Source: an uncultured Bacilli bacterium
Lineage (GTDB): Bacteria > Bacillota_I > Bacilli_A > RF39 > UBA660
Length of the DNA stretch: 46,567 nucleotides
Reading direction: 5' to 3'
Assembly (NCBI GenBank): GCA_944332205.1
Contig: CALVJN010000010.1
Location: 1 to 46,567 of the forward strand
Under the pieces are notes generated by a model. That model saw only the letters and a program-made list of their open reading frames with translations. It did not search any database and was not told the origin of the DNA. The position numbers and the translations under genes were made by a program. This document shows, one piece after another, positions 27,670-35,525 of the stretch. How positions within the stretch are numbered: the first letter of the stretch is position 1; each line of letters starts with the position of its first letter.

Positions 27670-28015
27670 CTTTTTTATTAATGCCAATAATACTACCTAT
27701 AACAGTTACTAATAATATTAAAACATAACAAATTAATTTTATTATATTAAAATTATTATTAAATCCTAAATAAGAGAGTAAAATCATAAATAAAATTATT
27801 ATTGAACCAACTTTAATACCTTCTAAATAGCCATTATTAATGCTTTTAGAACCAATATATAAGCCACTTATAAAACAAAATACCAATATTGACAATAGTT
27901 TTAATACTGAATTAGTATTATTTCCTATTATATTAAAATAACAAAGACTACTAAATAATATATTAACTAATATAGTAGATAATAAAACAATAGCAAAAGA
28001 TTTTAGATATTTCAT
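27659..28015 (-). CDS. TIGR04086-type membrane protein (YrzE-like)
   Basis: A 118-residue protein with four predicted helices (about 5-27, 38-55, 68-84, 92-110). The block FISGLYIGSKSINNGYLEGIKVG, with its GxYIGxK...GxLEGxKxG pattern, is what I associate with TIGR04086/YrzE, a family frequent in spore formers. Its place between tgt and a DUF421 gene agrees with the Bacillus order, although here it is turned to the minus strand. GGGTGAATTT precedes ATG. The function is unknown. Confidence 0.75.
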   Translation of the reverse strand: MKYLKSFAIVLLSTILVNILFSSLCYFNIIGNNTNSVLKLLSILVFCFISGLYIGSKSINNGYLEGIKVGSIIILFMILLSYLGFNNNFNIIKLICYVLILLVTVIGSIIGINKKEKK

Positions 28016-28089
28016 AAATTCACCCTAATAAAATATATTAAAATGAATAAAAAATAATACCTATAAACATAATAAAATAAGGTGATATT

Positions 28090-28728
28090 ATGGATTATTT
28101 AACTGTATTACTTAGAACTTTTATATTTTATGTTTTAATAACGATAATATATAGATTTATGGGAAAAAGAGAAGTAGGCCAATTAGGAATAATAGACTTA
28201 ATAGTATCCATACTTATAGCAGAATTAGCAGCAATTTCAATAGATAATAGAGAAGAAAGTATATTTTTATCTATATTACCAATTTTATTTCTTCTATTTA
28301 TACAAATACTATTATCTAAGATTTCTGTTAAATTTCCTAAGTTCCGTAATATGGTAGACGGAGTACCAGCAGTTATTATAAATAATGGCAAAATAAATTT
28401 TAAAGAAATGGTAAAGCAGCGATATAATTTAGATGATTTACTTACACAGCTACGAGAAAAGAAAATTAAAACAATAGAAGATGTTGATTTTGCTATTTTA
28501 GAAAATAACGGTAATCTTTCAGTATTTTCCAAATATGATTCAAGAGTAGGTGAATATCCAATTGCTATAATATTAGATGGGCAAATAAATTATCAAACAT
28601 TAAAAAAAATAAACAAATCTCAAAAATGGTTAGAAGAAACATTAATAAATAAAAAAATTAATTTGTCAGAAATTTTTTATGCATTTTATTCTAATAATTC
28701 ATTATATATTATAAAAAATAATAATTAG
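28090..28728 (+). CDS. DUF421 membrane protein (YrbG/YetF family)
   Basis: 212 residues. Three N-terminal helices contain the hallmark YRFMGKREVGQLGIIDLIVSI (about 21-41). A cytoplasmic DUF421 domain follows, with NGKINFKEMVKQRYNLDDLLTQLREK near residue 97. In the family the C-terminal soluble domain is conserved and found widely in spore formers, where YetF-like proteins sit in the spore membrane. AAGGTGATATT precedes ATG. It lies next to tgt and the YrzE-like gene as in Bacillus. Confidence 0.9.
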   Translation: MDYLTVLLRTFIFYVLITIIYRFMGKREVGQLGIIDLIVSILIAELAAISIDNREESIFLSILPILFLLFIQILLSKISVKFPKFRNMVDGVPAVIINNGKINFKEMVKQRYNLDDLLTQLREKKIKTIEDVDFAILENNGNLSVFSKYDSRVGEYPIAIILDGQINYQTLKKINKSQKWLEETLINKKINLSEIFYAFYSNNSLYIIKNNN

Positions 28729-28730
28729 CA

Positions 28731-28757
28731 TATAAAAAACTACTAAAAATAGTAGTT
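28731..28757. terminator. Bidirectional terminator between the DUF421 and ZnuA-like genes
   Basis: AACTACTA / TAGTAGTT (28738-28745 with 28750-28757) form an 8-bp perfect stem with a 4-nt loop. The T tract is best on the minus strand, where the stop codon of the ZnuA-like gene enters the stem. It serves two convergent genes. Confidence 0.75.
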
Positions 28758-29628
28758 ATTTATAAGTTTCTTTTTTTATCTGCTCTAAATTATATTGCAT
28801 TAATTTAAAATAGTCATCATTGTTATTTCTCTCATCAGATGTTATATTATCTAACTTTTTAAGTTTTATTTCTGTTAGTGAAGAATTGTTTTCAAGTAAT
28901 AATTTTACTGTTTCATTGTCTTCAGTATTTTCTAAACTATAAATGTATTTGATTGAATTTGAATTAATCATATCAGTAACTTCTATAACAGTTTTATCTA
29001 GTGCTGTATTATCATCATCTAAAGAAATAACTTTAAATCCATATTTTTTTAGATAGTTAAGAGATTTATTAGCAACAACAATTGTATTTGAGGTAGCGTT
29101 TTCGGCAGTTAGTTTAATTTCAGCATCTAATTCTGATAATTTAAGCTTTAATTCTTCATATTTATCTTCTATTTCTTTTATCAAATATGTATTGTCTACA
29201 TATTCAATAAGACCGTTTTTTATATTTTGAGCAACCATCAGTAAATTAGAGGGATTTAACCATAATTCTTCTATATAATCAGGACTCATACCTAAACTTC
29301 CATCGATTATTAATAATTTTTTGTTTTTATCTAATAATTTCACAGCAATATCTTTATCATTGCTTGCACTTACATAGACAAATAAATCTTCTTTACTATA
29401 ATTTTCTAACATTTTATTATTTACTTCATATGTTGAAATGTTAACTCCATCTGGATAAATTGATTTTACTAAACAATGTTCGCCATATAGTTGCTTTATT
29501 ATAAATTCTAAAGGATAGCTAGTAGTTATAATATTTATCCCTTCCATTGTATCAAGTTTAAAAAGTTCACAACCAGAAAATAATAACATAGAAATAATAC
29601 TTAATAAAAATAATTTAAATTTTTTCAT
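28756..29628 (-). CDS. ZnuA/AdcA-like metal-binding lipoprotein lacking the metal histidines
   Basis: A 290-residue lipoprotein with lipobox FSGC (Cys20). The fold matches zinc/manganese ABC transporter binding proteins: the start IITTSYPLEFIIKQLYGEH, the STYE strand, the ELWLNP block, a long helix around 145-175 and the NKSLNYLKKYGFKV block. Family members use three histidines, in the blocks DPHxxE, DPHxWLDP and HDAFxY. Here these positions read S65 (ISTYE), E121 (EELWLNP) and N187 (ANKSLNY), so all three are replaced. There is no ABC ATPase or permease gene next to it. It is coupled to yidD by an ATGA overlap. It may bind something else, or be structural. Confidence 0.8.
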   Translation of the reverse strand: MKKFKLFLLSIISMLLFSGCELFKLDTMEGINIITTSYPLEFIIKQLYGEHCLVKSIYPDGVNISTYEVNNKMLENYSKEDLFVYVSASNDKDIAVKLLDKNKKLLIIDGSLGMSPDYIEELWLNPSNLLMVAQNIKNGLIEYVDNTYLIKEIEDKYEELKLKLSELDAEIKLTAENATSNTIVVANKSLNYLKKYGFKVISLDDDNTALDKTVIEVTDMINSNSIKYIYSLENTEDNETVKLLLENNSSLTEIKLKKLDNITSDERNNNDDYFKLMQYNLEQIKKETYK

Positions 29629-29852
29629 TTTACCTTCTCCTTAACTGGTACAGGATCATATCCACTTTTTTTATTAAATGGATTGCATCTTAATATTCGC
29701 TTTACTGCCAAATAACATCCTTTAAAACATCCATATTCATTAATTGCTATAATTGCATAATTAGAACAGGTCGGTTGAAATTTGCACATGGAATGACTAG
29801 ATAGCGGCATTTTTTGATATGTTTTTATAAAAAAGATTAATAGATTTTTCAT
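29625..29852 (-). CDS. yidD: YidD membrane protein insertion efficiency factor
   Basis: YidD helps membrane-protein insertion together with YidC. About 75 residues. The cysteine-rich core has CKFQPTCSNYAIIAI, then GCFKGCYLAVKRILRCNPF, and ends with GYDPVP, all diagnostic. The longest frame starts 15 bases earlier, but GTGAGGAT lies directly before ATG 29852, which is the better start. It overlaps the ZnuA-like gene by four bases (ATGA), suggesting translational coupling. It diverges from rnc. Confidence 0.95.
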   Translation of the reverse strand: MKNLLIFFIKTYQKMPLSSHSMCKFQPTCSNYAIIAINEYGCFKGCYLAVKRILRCNPFNKKSGYDPVPVKEKVK

Positions 29853-29943
29853 ATCCTCACCAGACATTCACAATTATTATTTTACTATTAAATATTTATT
29901 TAATCAATAATATAATATTTTTGTTTAAATATGTTTTATATTT

Positions 29944-29964
29944 TGCTATAATAACAATGGTGAT
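29944..29964 (+). promoter_or_regulatory. Promoter and Shine-Dalgarno of rnc, very short leader
   Basis: TG (29944-29945), C, TATAAT (29947-29952) is an extended -10. GGTGAT (29959-29964) follows 7 bases later, so the transcript would begin at about the Shine-Dalgarno itself. Confidence 0.55.
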
Positions 29965-29968
29965 AGAA

Positions 29969-30634
29969 GTGAATGAATTATATAATTTATTAAATATAAA
30001 GCCTAAGGATACTAAATATTATATTACAGCTTTTCAGCATTCATCATATGTTAATGAAAATCACTTGAAAAGTGATTATGAAAGATTAGAATTTTTAGGA
30101 GATGCGGTTTTAGAATTAGTGATAAGTGATTATCTTTTTCAAAATTTAGAAATAAAAGAAGGGGATATGACAAAGTTACGCGCTAGTTATGTCTGTGAAA
30201 ATGCTCTTTTTGAATATTCCAAGGATTTACAATTAAGTAAATATATTAAAGTTGGACATGGTGAAGAAATTGATGGTGGAAGATATAAAAAAGTAATATT
30301 AGCTGATATTTTTGAAGCTTTGATGGGTGCTATATATTTAGATTTAGGGTTTGATACTGTAAAAAGAGTAATTTTAGGAATAATAGTTCCTTATATAGAA
30401 AATCCGAAAATTATATTTTTTAATGATTATAAATCAGCATTGCAAGAATTCGTTCAAACTGAACAGAGAAGTCTTGTATATGAAGTTATTTCTGAAGAAG
30501 GCCCAGCACATAATAAGTCTTTTACTGTTGCTGTTAAAGTTGACGATATAATTTATGGAACAGGTGTTGCTCCTAGTAAAAAAGAAGCAGAACAGGAAGC
30601 AGCACATGATGCTATTAAGAAATTAGCATTATAA
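29969..30634 (+). CDS. rnc: Ribonuclease III
   Basis: RNase III cleaves double-stranded RNA in rRNA maturation and mRNA turnover. About 221 residues. The catalytic signature RLEFLGDAVLELVISDYL lies near residue 38, and the second metal site, LADIFEALMGAIYLD, near residue 110. The C-terminal dsRNA-binding domain begins at DYKSALQEFVQ and ends with KEAEQEAAHDAIKKLAL. The longest frame starts upstream at 29921, but its first residues precede the promoter's -10. GTG 29969 behind GGTGAT fits best. The usual neighbours smc and ftsY are not present. A ribonuclease J gene follows 74 bp downstream, making a small RNA-decay cluster. Confidence 0.95.
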   Translation: MNELYNLLNIKPKDTKYYITAFQHSSYVNENHLKSDYERLEFLGDAVLELVISDYLFQNLEIKEGDMTKLRASYVCENALFEYSKDLQLSKYIKVGHGEEIDGGRYKKVILADIFEALMGAIYLDLGFDTVKRVILGIIVPYIENPKIIFFNDYKSALQEFVQTEQRSLVYEVISEEGPAHNKSFTVAVKVDDIIYGTGVAPSKKEAEQEAAHDAIKKLAL

Positions 30635-30708
30635 TTATTGTATTTTTTTAAAAAGTTTGATATACTTTTAAAGTATTTTCTTAAGAACATTTAGAAAGGA
30701 GATTAGTT

Positions 30709-32361
30709 TTGAGTAAAATAAAAATTTTTAGTTTAGGTGGATTAAACGAAAATGGTAAAAATATGTATGTAGTTGATGTTGACAATAATATTTTTATTTT
30801 TGATGCGGGGCTTAAATATGCAACTGATAAAATGCTTGGAGTCGATTACATTTTGCCTGATTATACTTATATAAAAGAAAATAGAAAAAAAATAAAAGGA
30901 ATCTTTTTAACGCATGGACATGATAGTAATATGGGCGCAATGGCTGACATCTTATATGAACTTCCAGACTTACCTGTTTATGCTACTAAATTTACTATGG
31001 AAGTGCTTAAAGAGGATTTATCTGAAAGTGGAGTTATAGCAACAAAGTTAAAAGAAATACGTCCACATTCAAAGCTTACATTCGGTGAATTAGTAATTTT
31101 CCCTATTAGTGTTACTCATTCTATACCAGATGCAGTATGCTATGTTCTTTATACTAAAGACGGGGCTATAGTTTATACTGGTGATTTCGTATTTGATCCG
31201 ACAATGATGGGAGCGTATAAAACTGATATTGGGAAACTTGCATACGTTGGAAAGCAAGGAGTATTATGTTTACTATCAGAATCAATTTATGCAGAAAAAG
31301 AAGGCCATACTAGTCCTAATAATAGAGTAAGTAGTTTTATAAGAGATATTTTGCATAAAAGTGAAAATAGAATCATAGCAACAATAATGACAGCCCATAT
31401 ATATAGAGTTCAAGAAGTATTGAGCGAAGTTGCAAATACTAAAAGAAAAGTAGTTATTATGGGGAAAAATTTACAAAACATAATAAATAAATCTATTGAA
31501 ATGGGATATATTAGTTTTAATAAAAATCAAATAGGAGACTTAAGTAACGCCAATGATAAAGATGTAATTATTCTTATATCAGATGAAAAAGAAAAACCAT
31601 ATATGAATTTAGAGAGAATACTAAAAGGGTTCGATAAATATATAAAACTTAGAGAGACGGATACTATTTTTATAACAGAACCACCATCTGAAGGATTAGA
31701 AAAAAGAACAGCTCTTATTATGGATGAAATTGCTAAAAAAGATGTAAATGCCGTTTGTTTAAATGCTAAAAAACATTTATTACATCACGCATCGCGTGAA
31801 GATTTAATGTTGATGATTAACCTAATTAATCCTAAATATTATTTTCCAGTTAAAGGAGAATATCGTCATCAGGTAATGAATGCAGAAATTGCAGAACGAT
31901 TAGGTATACCTAAAGAGAACATAATATTAAAGCAAAACGGAGATGTAGCTACATTTATTGATGGGAAACTAACGGATGATTTAGAACATATTGAAACAGA
32001 TGAAATATTAATAGATGGTAAAAGCCAAGGTGATATAGGAGATTTAGTTCTGAAAGATCGTGAAATGTTAGGAGAAAATGGTATTGTTATAGTTAGCTGT
32101 ACATTAAACAAAAAAACAAAAGATATTTTAGCAGGGCCTGAAATTCTAACTCGCGGATTTGTTTATGTAAAAGAAAGCGGAGACCTTCTTAAAGAAACAC
32201 AAGAAATTTGTTTAGATGTTATTAAAGATAGTATTGATATAGAAAATAAAAAAGTTGATTATACTAAAATAAAAAATGATGTTCGTGAAAGATTAGGAAA
32301 ATACTTTTATAAGGAAACTGAATGTAAACCTATGGTTATAACAGTAATTCAAGAGGTCTAA
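30709..32361 (+). CDS. rnjB: Ribonuclease J family protein with degenerate metal site (RNase J2-like)
   Basis: 550 residues with the RNase J order: metallo-beta-lactamase domain, beta-CASP domain, then a C-terminal domain with LTRGFVYVKES near residue 480. RNase J normally has an HxHxDH motif. Here it reads H69-G-H71-D-S73-N74, so the two last ligands are lost. The HGEYR histidine is also replaced, giving PVKGEYR with K382. H137 (VTHSIPD), D159 (YTGDFVFD) and the HHA block near residue 358 remain. Loss of ligands is known for J2-type partners of RNase J1, so this is probably a weak or non-catalytic subunit; that is inference. The start is TTG behind AAAGGAG. No J1 gene lies in the window. Confidence 0.88.
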   Translation: MSKIKIFSLGGLNENGKNMYVVDVDNNIFIFDAGLKYATDKMLGVDYILPDYTYIKENRKKIKGIFLTHGHDSNMGAMADILYELPDLPVYATKFTMEVLKEDLSESGVIATKLKEIRPHSKLTFGELVIFPISVTHSIPDAVCYVLYTKDGAIVYTGDFVFDPTMMGAYKTDIGKLAYVGKQGVLCLLSESIYAEKEGHTSPNNRVSSFIRDILHKSENRIIATIMTAHIYRVQEVLSEVANTKRKVVIMGKNLQNIINKSIEMGYISFNKNQIGDLSNANDKDVIILISDEKEKPYMNLERILKGFDKYIKLRETDTIFITEPPSEGLEKRTALIMDEIAKKDVNAVCLNAKKHLLHHASREDLMLMINLINPKYYFPVKGEYRHQVMNAEIAERLGIPKENIILKQNGDVATFIDGKLTDDLEHIETDEILIDGKSQGDIGDLVLKDREMLGENGIVIVSCTLNKKTKDILAGPEILTRGFVYVKESGDLLKETQEICLDVIKDSIDIENKKVDYTKIKNDVRERLGKYFYKETECKPMVITVIQEV

Positions 32362-32424
32362 AAGTGCATATTGTTTGATAAACATTTTAATTGTAAATTA
32401 TCTGATATATAAAAATATAATTTT

Positions 32425-32450
32425 AAGTGATACATTAGTGTCACTTTTTA
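32425..32450 (+). terminator. Terminator after the RNase J gene
   Basis: AAGTGATAC / GTGTCACTT (32425-32433 with 32438-32446) form a 9-bp stem with one G-T pair and a 4-nt loop, followed by T. Confidence 0.75.
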
Positions 32451-32910
32451 ATTTTTAAATTTTTTAATTCAATTAATATAATATTAGCAATAAGAATAAT
32501 ACTAATAATAAAAAACAAATAATATCATATAAAAAATTAAATGTTAAAAAAGTAAAATTAAAAATGTAAAAATTTATATATTATAATATTTTTTATATAA
32601 AAAATGGAAAAGAAAAAATATTAAAAATAACCCTAACAATTCCAATATTGAATTAACTCTGACACAATTTGTTTAAGAAAAAAATAATGGTAACTTTAAA
32701 AAAATTGATTATATGAAAAAATTAATTATTATTTTGATAGATTAAGATTAAAGGTAATAAAAAAAGATATATAAAATATAATATATTATTCGTAGAAAAA
32801 ATAACTTTAAATATTTTTTAGTTAATTAATATTTAAACATATTTTTTCTTTTTTTGTATATCTGCAATGTCACATCAATTGTAACTCTACAAAAAAAATT
32901 TCTAAAAAAG
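32451..32910. other. Long AT-rich intergenic stretch without a recognised gene
   Basis: About 460 bp, made almost only of A and T, with scattered stops in all frames. I see no convincing ORF, RNA motif, array or transposon end. A small imperfect palindrome centres on CAATATTG near 32642-32649. The stretch ends just before the strong rpsU promoter. It is the longest gap in the window. It could be an upstream A-tract (UP-like) region for rpsU, a decayed gene, or an unrecognised small RNA. Confidence 0.5.
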
Positions 32911-32920
32911 TAGTTTTATG

Positions 32921-32949
32921 TTGAAAATAATCATATATTGTGCTATAAT
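32921..32949 (+). promoter_or_regulatory. Strong sigma-A promoter of rpsU
   Basis: -35 TTGAAA (32921-32926), 17-bp spacer, TG (32941-32942), C, TATAAT (32944-32949). It is the best promoter in the window, fitting a ribosomal protein gene. A long A/T-rich region precedes it. Confidence 0.85.
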
Positions 32950-32985
32950 CGTGTTTAGTAAACGACGGAAGGAGGGGAGAAATCA

Positions 32986-33186
32986 ATGGCACAAGTACAA
33001 GTACCTGTTAAAAATGGAAATTTAGATATGGCTTTAAGAAGACTTAAGCAAAAATTAGCAAGAGAATCTGTCCCTTCTGAATGTAAAAAAAGAGAATTTG
33101 CAGTAAAACCTGGAGATAAAAGAAGAGAAGCAAAAAAAGCAGGAATTAAAAATGCTCAAAAAAGAAATAGAGCAAATAAAGACTAG
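32986..33186 (+). CDS. rpsU: 30S ribosomal protein S21
   Basis: A 66-residue basic protein of the small subunit, near the mRNA exit site and the anti-Shine-Dalgarno region of 16S rRNA. The pattern VPVKNGNLDMALRRLKQKL is typical, as are the basic C terminus and length. It has the strongest Shine-Dalgarno in the window (AAGGAGGGG). rpsU-yqeY is a conserved Firmicute pair. A terminator overlaps the stop codon, so yqeY gets only readthrough or its own promoter. Confidence 0.97.
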   Translation: MAQVQVPVKNGNLDMALRRLKQKLARESVPSECKKREFAVKPGDKRREAKKAGIKNAQKRNRANKD

Positions 33187-33199
33187 TTTTAGTCTTTTT
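33178..33199 (+). terminator. Terminator at the end of rpsU
   Basis: AAAGACTA / TAGTCTTT (33178-33185 with 33190-33197) with a 4-nt loop and following T. The left arm includes the rpsU stop codon. Confidence 0.8.
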
Positions 33200-33203
33200 C
33201 TTT

Positions 33204-33212
33204 TGTTATAAT
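33204..33212 (+). promoter_or_regulatory. Extended -10 promoter of yqeY
   Basis: TG (33204-33205), T, TATAAT (33207-33212). AGGAG begins six bases later, again giving a leader of about a dozen bases. Confidence 0.5.
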
Positions 33213-33231
33213 AAATATAGGAGATGAATTT

Positions 33232-33681
33232 ATGAATTTAATCGATAAGTTAGGTAAAGATATTGTAAATGCAATGAAAGAAAAAAATCAATTGCGTTTG
33301 AGCGTTTTGCGAATGGTCAAAGGTGCTATTCAATTAGAAAATATTAATAATAAAAAAGAATTAAATAACGAACTTTTTATTGATGTTGTATCTAAACAAA
33401 TAAAACAAAGAAATGAATCTTTAGAAGAATTTAAAAAAGCAGAAAGAACTGATTTGGCAGAAAAAACTCTTGCTGAAATTGAAATATTAAAAGAATATTT
33501 ACCAGAACAACTATCAAAAAAGGAAATTGAAGAAATATTAAATTTAGCTTTTGATAAAATAAAACCTACAAGCAGCAAAGATATGGGAGCAATAATGAAA
33601 GAAGTAACTCCATTACTAAAAGGTAAAGCTGATATGAAAGAAATAAGTAATCTTATAAAAGAAAAATTAACTAATTTATAA
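33232..33681 (+). CDS. yqeY: GatB/YqeY family protein
   Basis: 149 residues, the usual YqeY length, related to the C-terminal tRNA-binding domain of GatB. An N-terminal helical part carries LRLSVLRMVKGAIQLENI (about 21-38) and IKQRNESLEEFKKAERTDLAEK near residue 57, which is diagnostic. The C-terminal part has EYLPEQLSKKEIEEIL near residue 88 and DMGAIMKEVTPLLKGKAD near residue 117. It may take part in tRNA-dependent amidation or translation, but the exact function is not established. The downstream hairpin is a strong terminator shared with the convergent gene. Confidence 0.95.
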   Translation: MNLIDKLGKDIVNAMKEKNQLRLSVLRMVKGAIQLENINNKKELNNELFIDVVSKQIKQRNESLEEFKKAERTDLAEKTLAEIEILKEYLPEQLSKKEIEEILNLAFDKIKPTSSKDMGAIMKEVTPLLKGKADMKEISNLIKEKLTNL

Positions 33682-33981
33682 ATAAAAAATACTACTATCT
33701 AGTAGTATTTTTTTTGCTGTTTTATCGTCTTCTGAAATTTTTTTTCTACCATATATAATTATTGCCTTATTCATTCTAATTTTTAGATAATCTAGATAAG
33801 ATATATCATCACTATAATTTTGTTTAGACTTGCTAATTTCATTCAATAAGATTTTCACAAATTCATTTTTTGAAATTTCCAAGTAATCAATTTCTTGAAA
33901 AAAAATATCAAAATAAGGAATTATTATTTTCAATATTTGTTTAGAATCTAAATATCGAATATTATTTTTAGTCAATTCCAT
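33676..33981 (-). CDS. Small soluble protein of unknown function
   Basis: A 101-residue protein on the minus strand. No family is assigned. It is mostly helical, with acidic and aromatic residues and a C-terminal basic block, IIYGRKKISEDDK. A strong ribosome binding site, GAGGGTGAG, lies five bases before ATG 33981, which supports a real gene. Its last nine or so codons lie in the yqeY terminator hairpin (33684-33710), so the C terminus DSSIFYL is encoded by terminator sequence. It diverges from yqfC. It could be a regulator N-domain left after loss of the rest. Confidence 0.6.
   Translation of the reverse strand: MELTKNNIRYLDSKQILKIIIPYFDIFFQEIDYLEISKNEFVKILLNEISKSKQNYSDDISYLDYLKIRMNKAIIIYGRKKISEDDKTAKKILLDSSIFYL
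33684..33713. terminator. Bidirectional terminator between yqeY and the 33676-33981 gene
   Basis: AAAAAATACTACT / AGTAGTATTTTTT (33684-33696 with 33701-33713) form a 13-bp stem with the 4-nt loop ATCT. T runs lie on both strands. Confidence 0.85.
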
Positions 33982-34070
33982 ATTTTCTCACCCTCTAATA
34001 ATTCCAATGATAAATTAATTTTACTATATATACTAGCATTTGCATTTTATTTTGTAAATAATAAACGATT

Positions 34071-34104
34071 ATTAATTAATAAAAGTTCTTTTTTATTAAT
34101 TAAT
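34071..34104. repeat. Perfect 14-bp inverted repeat in front of yqfC
   Basis: ATTAATTAATAAAA (34071-34084) pairs with TTTTATTAATTAAT (34091-34104) across a 6-nt loop. It lies 27 bp before the yqfC start, between two divergent genes, where a terminator is not needed. It may be an operator for a dimeric regulator, a leader hairpin or a chance AT palindrome. Confidence 0.45.
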
Positions 34105-34131
34105 AAAATATTTTTTAATAGGTGATAAATT

Positions 34132-34368
34132 ATGCTAAGAAATATTATTCAATATGTTAAAAATGATGATTTTTATATTAATATTTGGAAAAACAAAATA
34201 AATATAGTAAATTTTAAAGAAATTGTTATCTTAGAAGAAAATAAAATTGTCATAATGTCACCATCTAATAAAATAATAATAAAAGGATCTAATTTATCTA
34301 TTAATAAGCTTTTAGAGGATGAATTGCTAATTACAGGTATATTTACTTTAATAGAATTTGGAGAGTAA
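34132..34368 (+). CDS. yqfC: Sporulation protein YqfC
   Basis: A 78-residue YabP/YqfC family protein. The repeated short strands (INIVNFKEIVILEENKIVIM, then NKIIIKGSNLSINKLLEDELLITG) match the family. In Bacillus yqfC and yqfD belong to the sigma-E regulon in the mother cell and are needed for efficient sporulation. AGGTGAT lies before ATG. It is one base upstream of yqfD, as usual. Confidence 0.85.
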   Translation: MLRNIIQYVKNDDFYINIWKNKINIVNFKEIVILEENKIVIMSPSNKIIIKGSNLSINKLLEDELLITGIFTLIEFGE

Positions 34369-34369
34369 T

Positions 34370-35521
34370 ATGCTAGAAAGTTATTATAAATTAGAAATAT
34401 CTGGAAAAGACGTTAAAAGATTTATTAGAAACTTGTACAAAATGAATATATATTTCGAATATATATATTTTTCTAATGGGGTTTGTTATATAAAAGTTAA
34501 TTCAGATAACTATAAAAAAATCAAAAATGTTAAAACCTACTATAGTATTAAAATCATAAAAGTTTATGGATTAAAAAGAATAGAAACTTTATTAAAAAAT
34601 AATTTGTTTTTTTTGTTTTTTAGTTTTATAAGTATTATTTTACTTTATTTTTTTTCAAATGTAATTTTTAGTGTTAATATTGTTCACAGTGATATAAATT
34701 TAAGAAAATTAATTATTTCTGAACTTGAAAAATATGATATAAAAAAATATAGTTTTATTAAAGATTATGAATACATTCAAGAGGTAAAAAAGAAAATTCT
34801 TGAAGATAATAAAACCAATATTGAATGGTTGGAAATTGAAAGAATTGGAACTAGTTATGAAATAAAAGTTGAAAAACGAATAATAAATGATAAAGAAGAT
34901 GAGTCAAAATTAAGACATATTGTGGCAAAAAAATCTGGAATAATAATGAAAATAGTTGCAGAAAATGGTGAGATAATTAAGAAAAAGAATGATTATGTAA
35001 AAGAAGGAGAAATTATAATTAGTGGAGAAATACACAAAAATGATGAAATAGTAGACAATATTCCAGCAAGTGGTAATGTATATGCCGAAGTTTGGTATAA
35101 AGTAAAAGTTGAAATGCCAATTAATTATAAAGAGGAAACTTTAACTGGTAAAAGTAAAAATGTGTTAAATATAAATTTCTTAAATTATTCATGGAATTTA
35201 TTAGATTTTAACTCTTATAAAAATAAAAAAGTAGTTAATAATCAGTTGTTTTCTGATTTTTTTGGAATGTTTAATATAAATTATAATAAAGAATATGAAG
35301 TAATTATTAAAGATGAGGTTAATAATATTATTAGTGAAGAGTTTGCTTTTAAGATTGCAAAAAATAAGATAGAAGAAAATTTAAAAGAAGATGAATACAT
35401 AATATCACAAAAAAAATTGAAAACTGTTATAAATAATAGTACAATAGTAACAGAGATATTTTTTAAAGTGTATGAAAATATTTCTTCATTTAGTTATTAT
35501 TCTATTGAAGAAGGACAGTGA
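34370..35521 (+). CDS. yqfD: Sporulation protein YqfD
   Basis: About 383 residues. A short N-terminal domain with KDVKRFIRNLYKMNIYF is followed by one transmembrane helix (about 83-104). A large external domain contains the family blocks GIIMKIVAENGEIIKKKNDY and VKEGEIIISGEI, which resemble a biotinyl-like loop. The protein acts in the mother-cell or forespore membranes during sporulation. ATG 34370 has GGAGAG before it and starts one base after the yqfC stop. The longer frame from 34358 lies inside yqfC. The gene is collinear with the Bacillus cluster. Confidence 0.92.
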   Translation: MLESYYKLEISGKDVKRFIRNLYKMNIYFEYIYFSNGVCYIKVNSDNYKKIKNVKTYYSIKIIKVYGLKRIETLLKNNLFFLFFSFISIILLYFFSNVIFSVNIVHSDINLRKLIISELEKYDIKKYSFIKDYEYIQEVKKKILEDNKTNIEWLEIERIGTSYEIKVEKRIINDKEDESKLRHIVAKKSGIIMKIVAENGEIIKKKNDYVKEGEIIISGEIHKNDEIVDNIPASGNVYAEVWYKVKVEMPINYKEETLTGKSKNVLNINFLNYSWNLLDFNSYKNKKVVNNQLFSDFFGMFNINYNKEYEVIIKDEVNNIISEEFAFKIAKNKIEENLKEDEYIISQKKLKTVINNSTIVTEIFFKVYENISSFSYYSIEEGQ

Positions 35522-35525
35522 TTAT

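Noticed and set aside
28128-28532. A 134-residue open frame on the minus strand inside the DUF421 gene
   Set aside because: Antisense shadow of a recognised family with a good ribosome binding site on the other strand.
32451-32910. CRISPR array or repeat-rich element in the long gap
   Set aside because: No regularly spaced repeat of more than about 10 bp was seen; apparent similarities are A/T low complexity.
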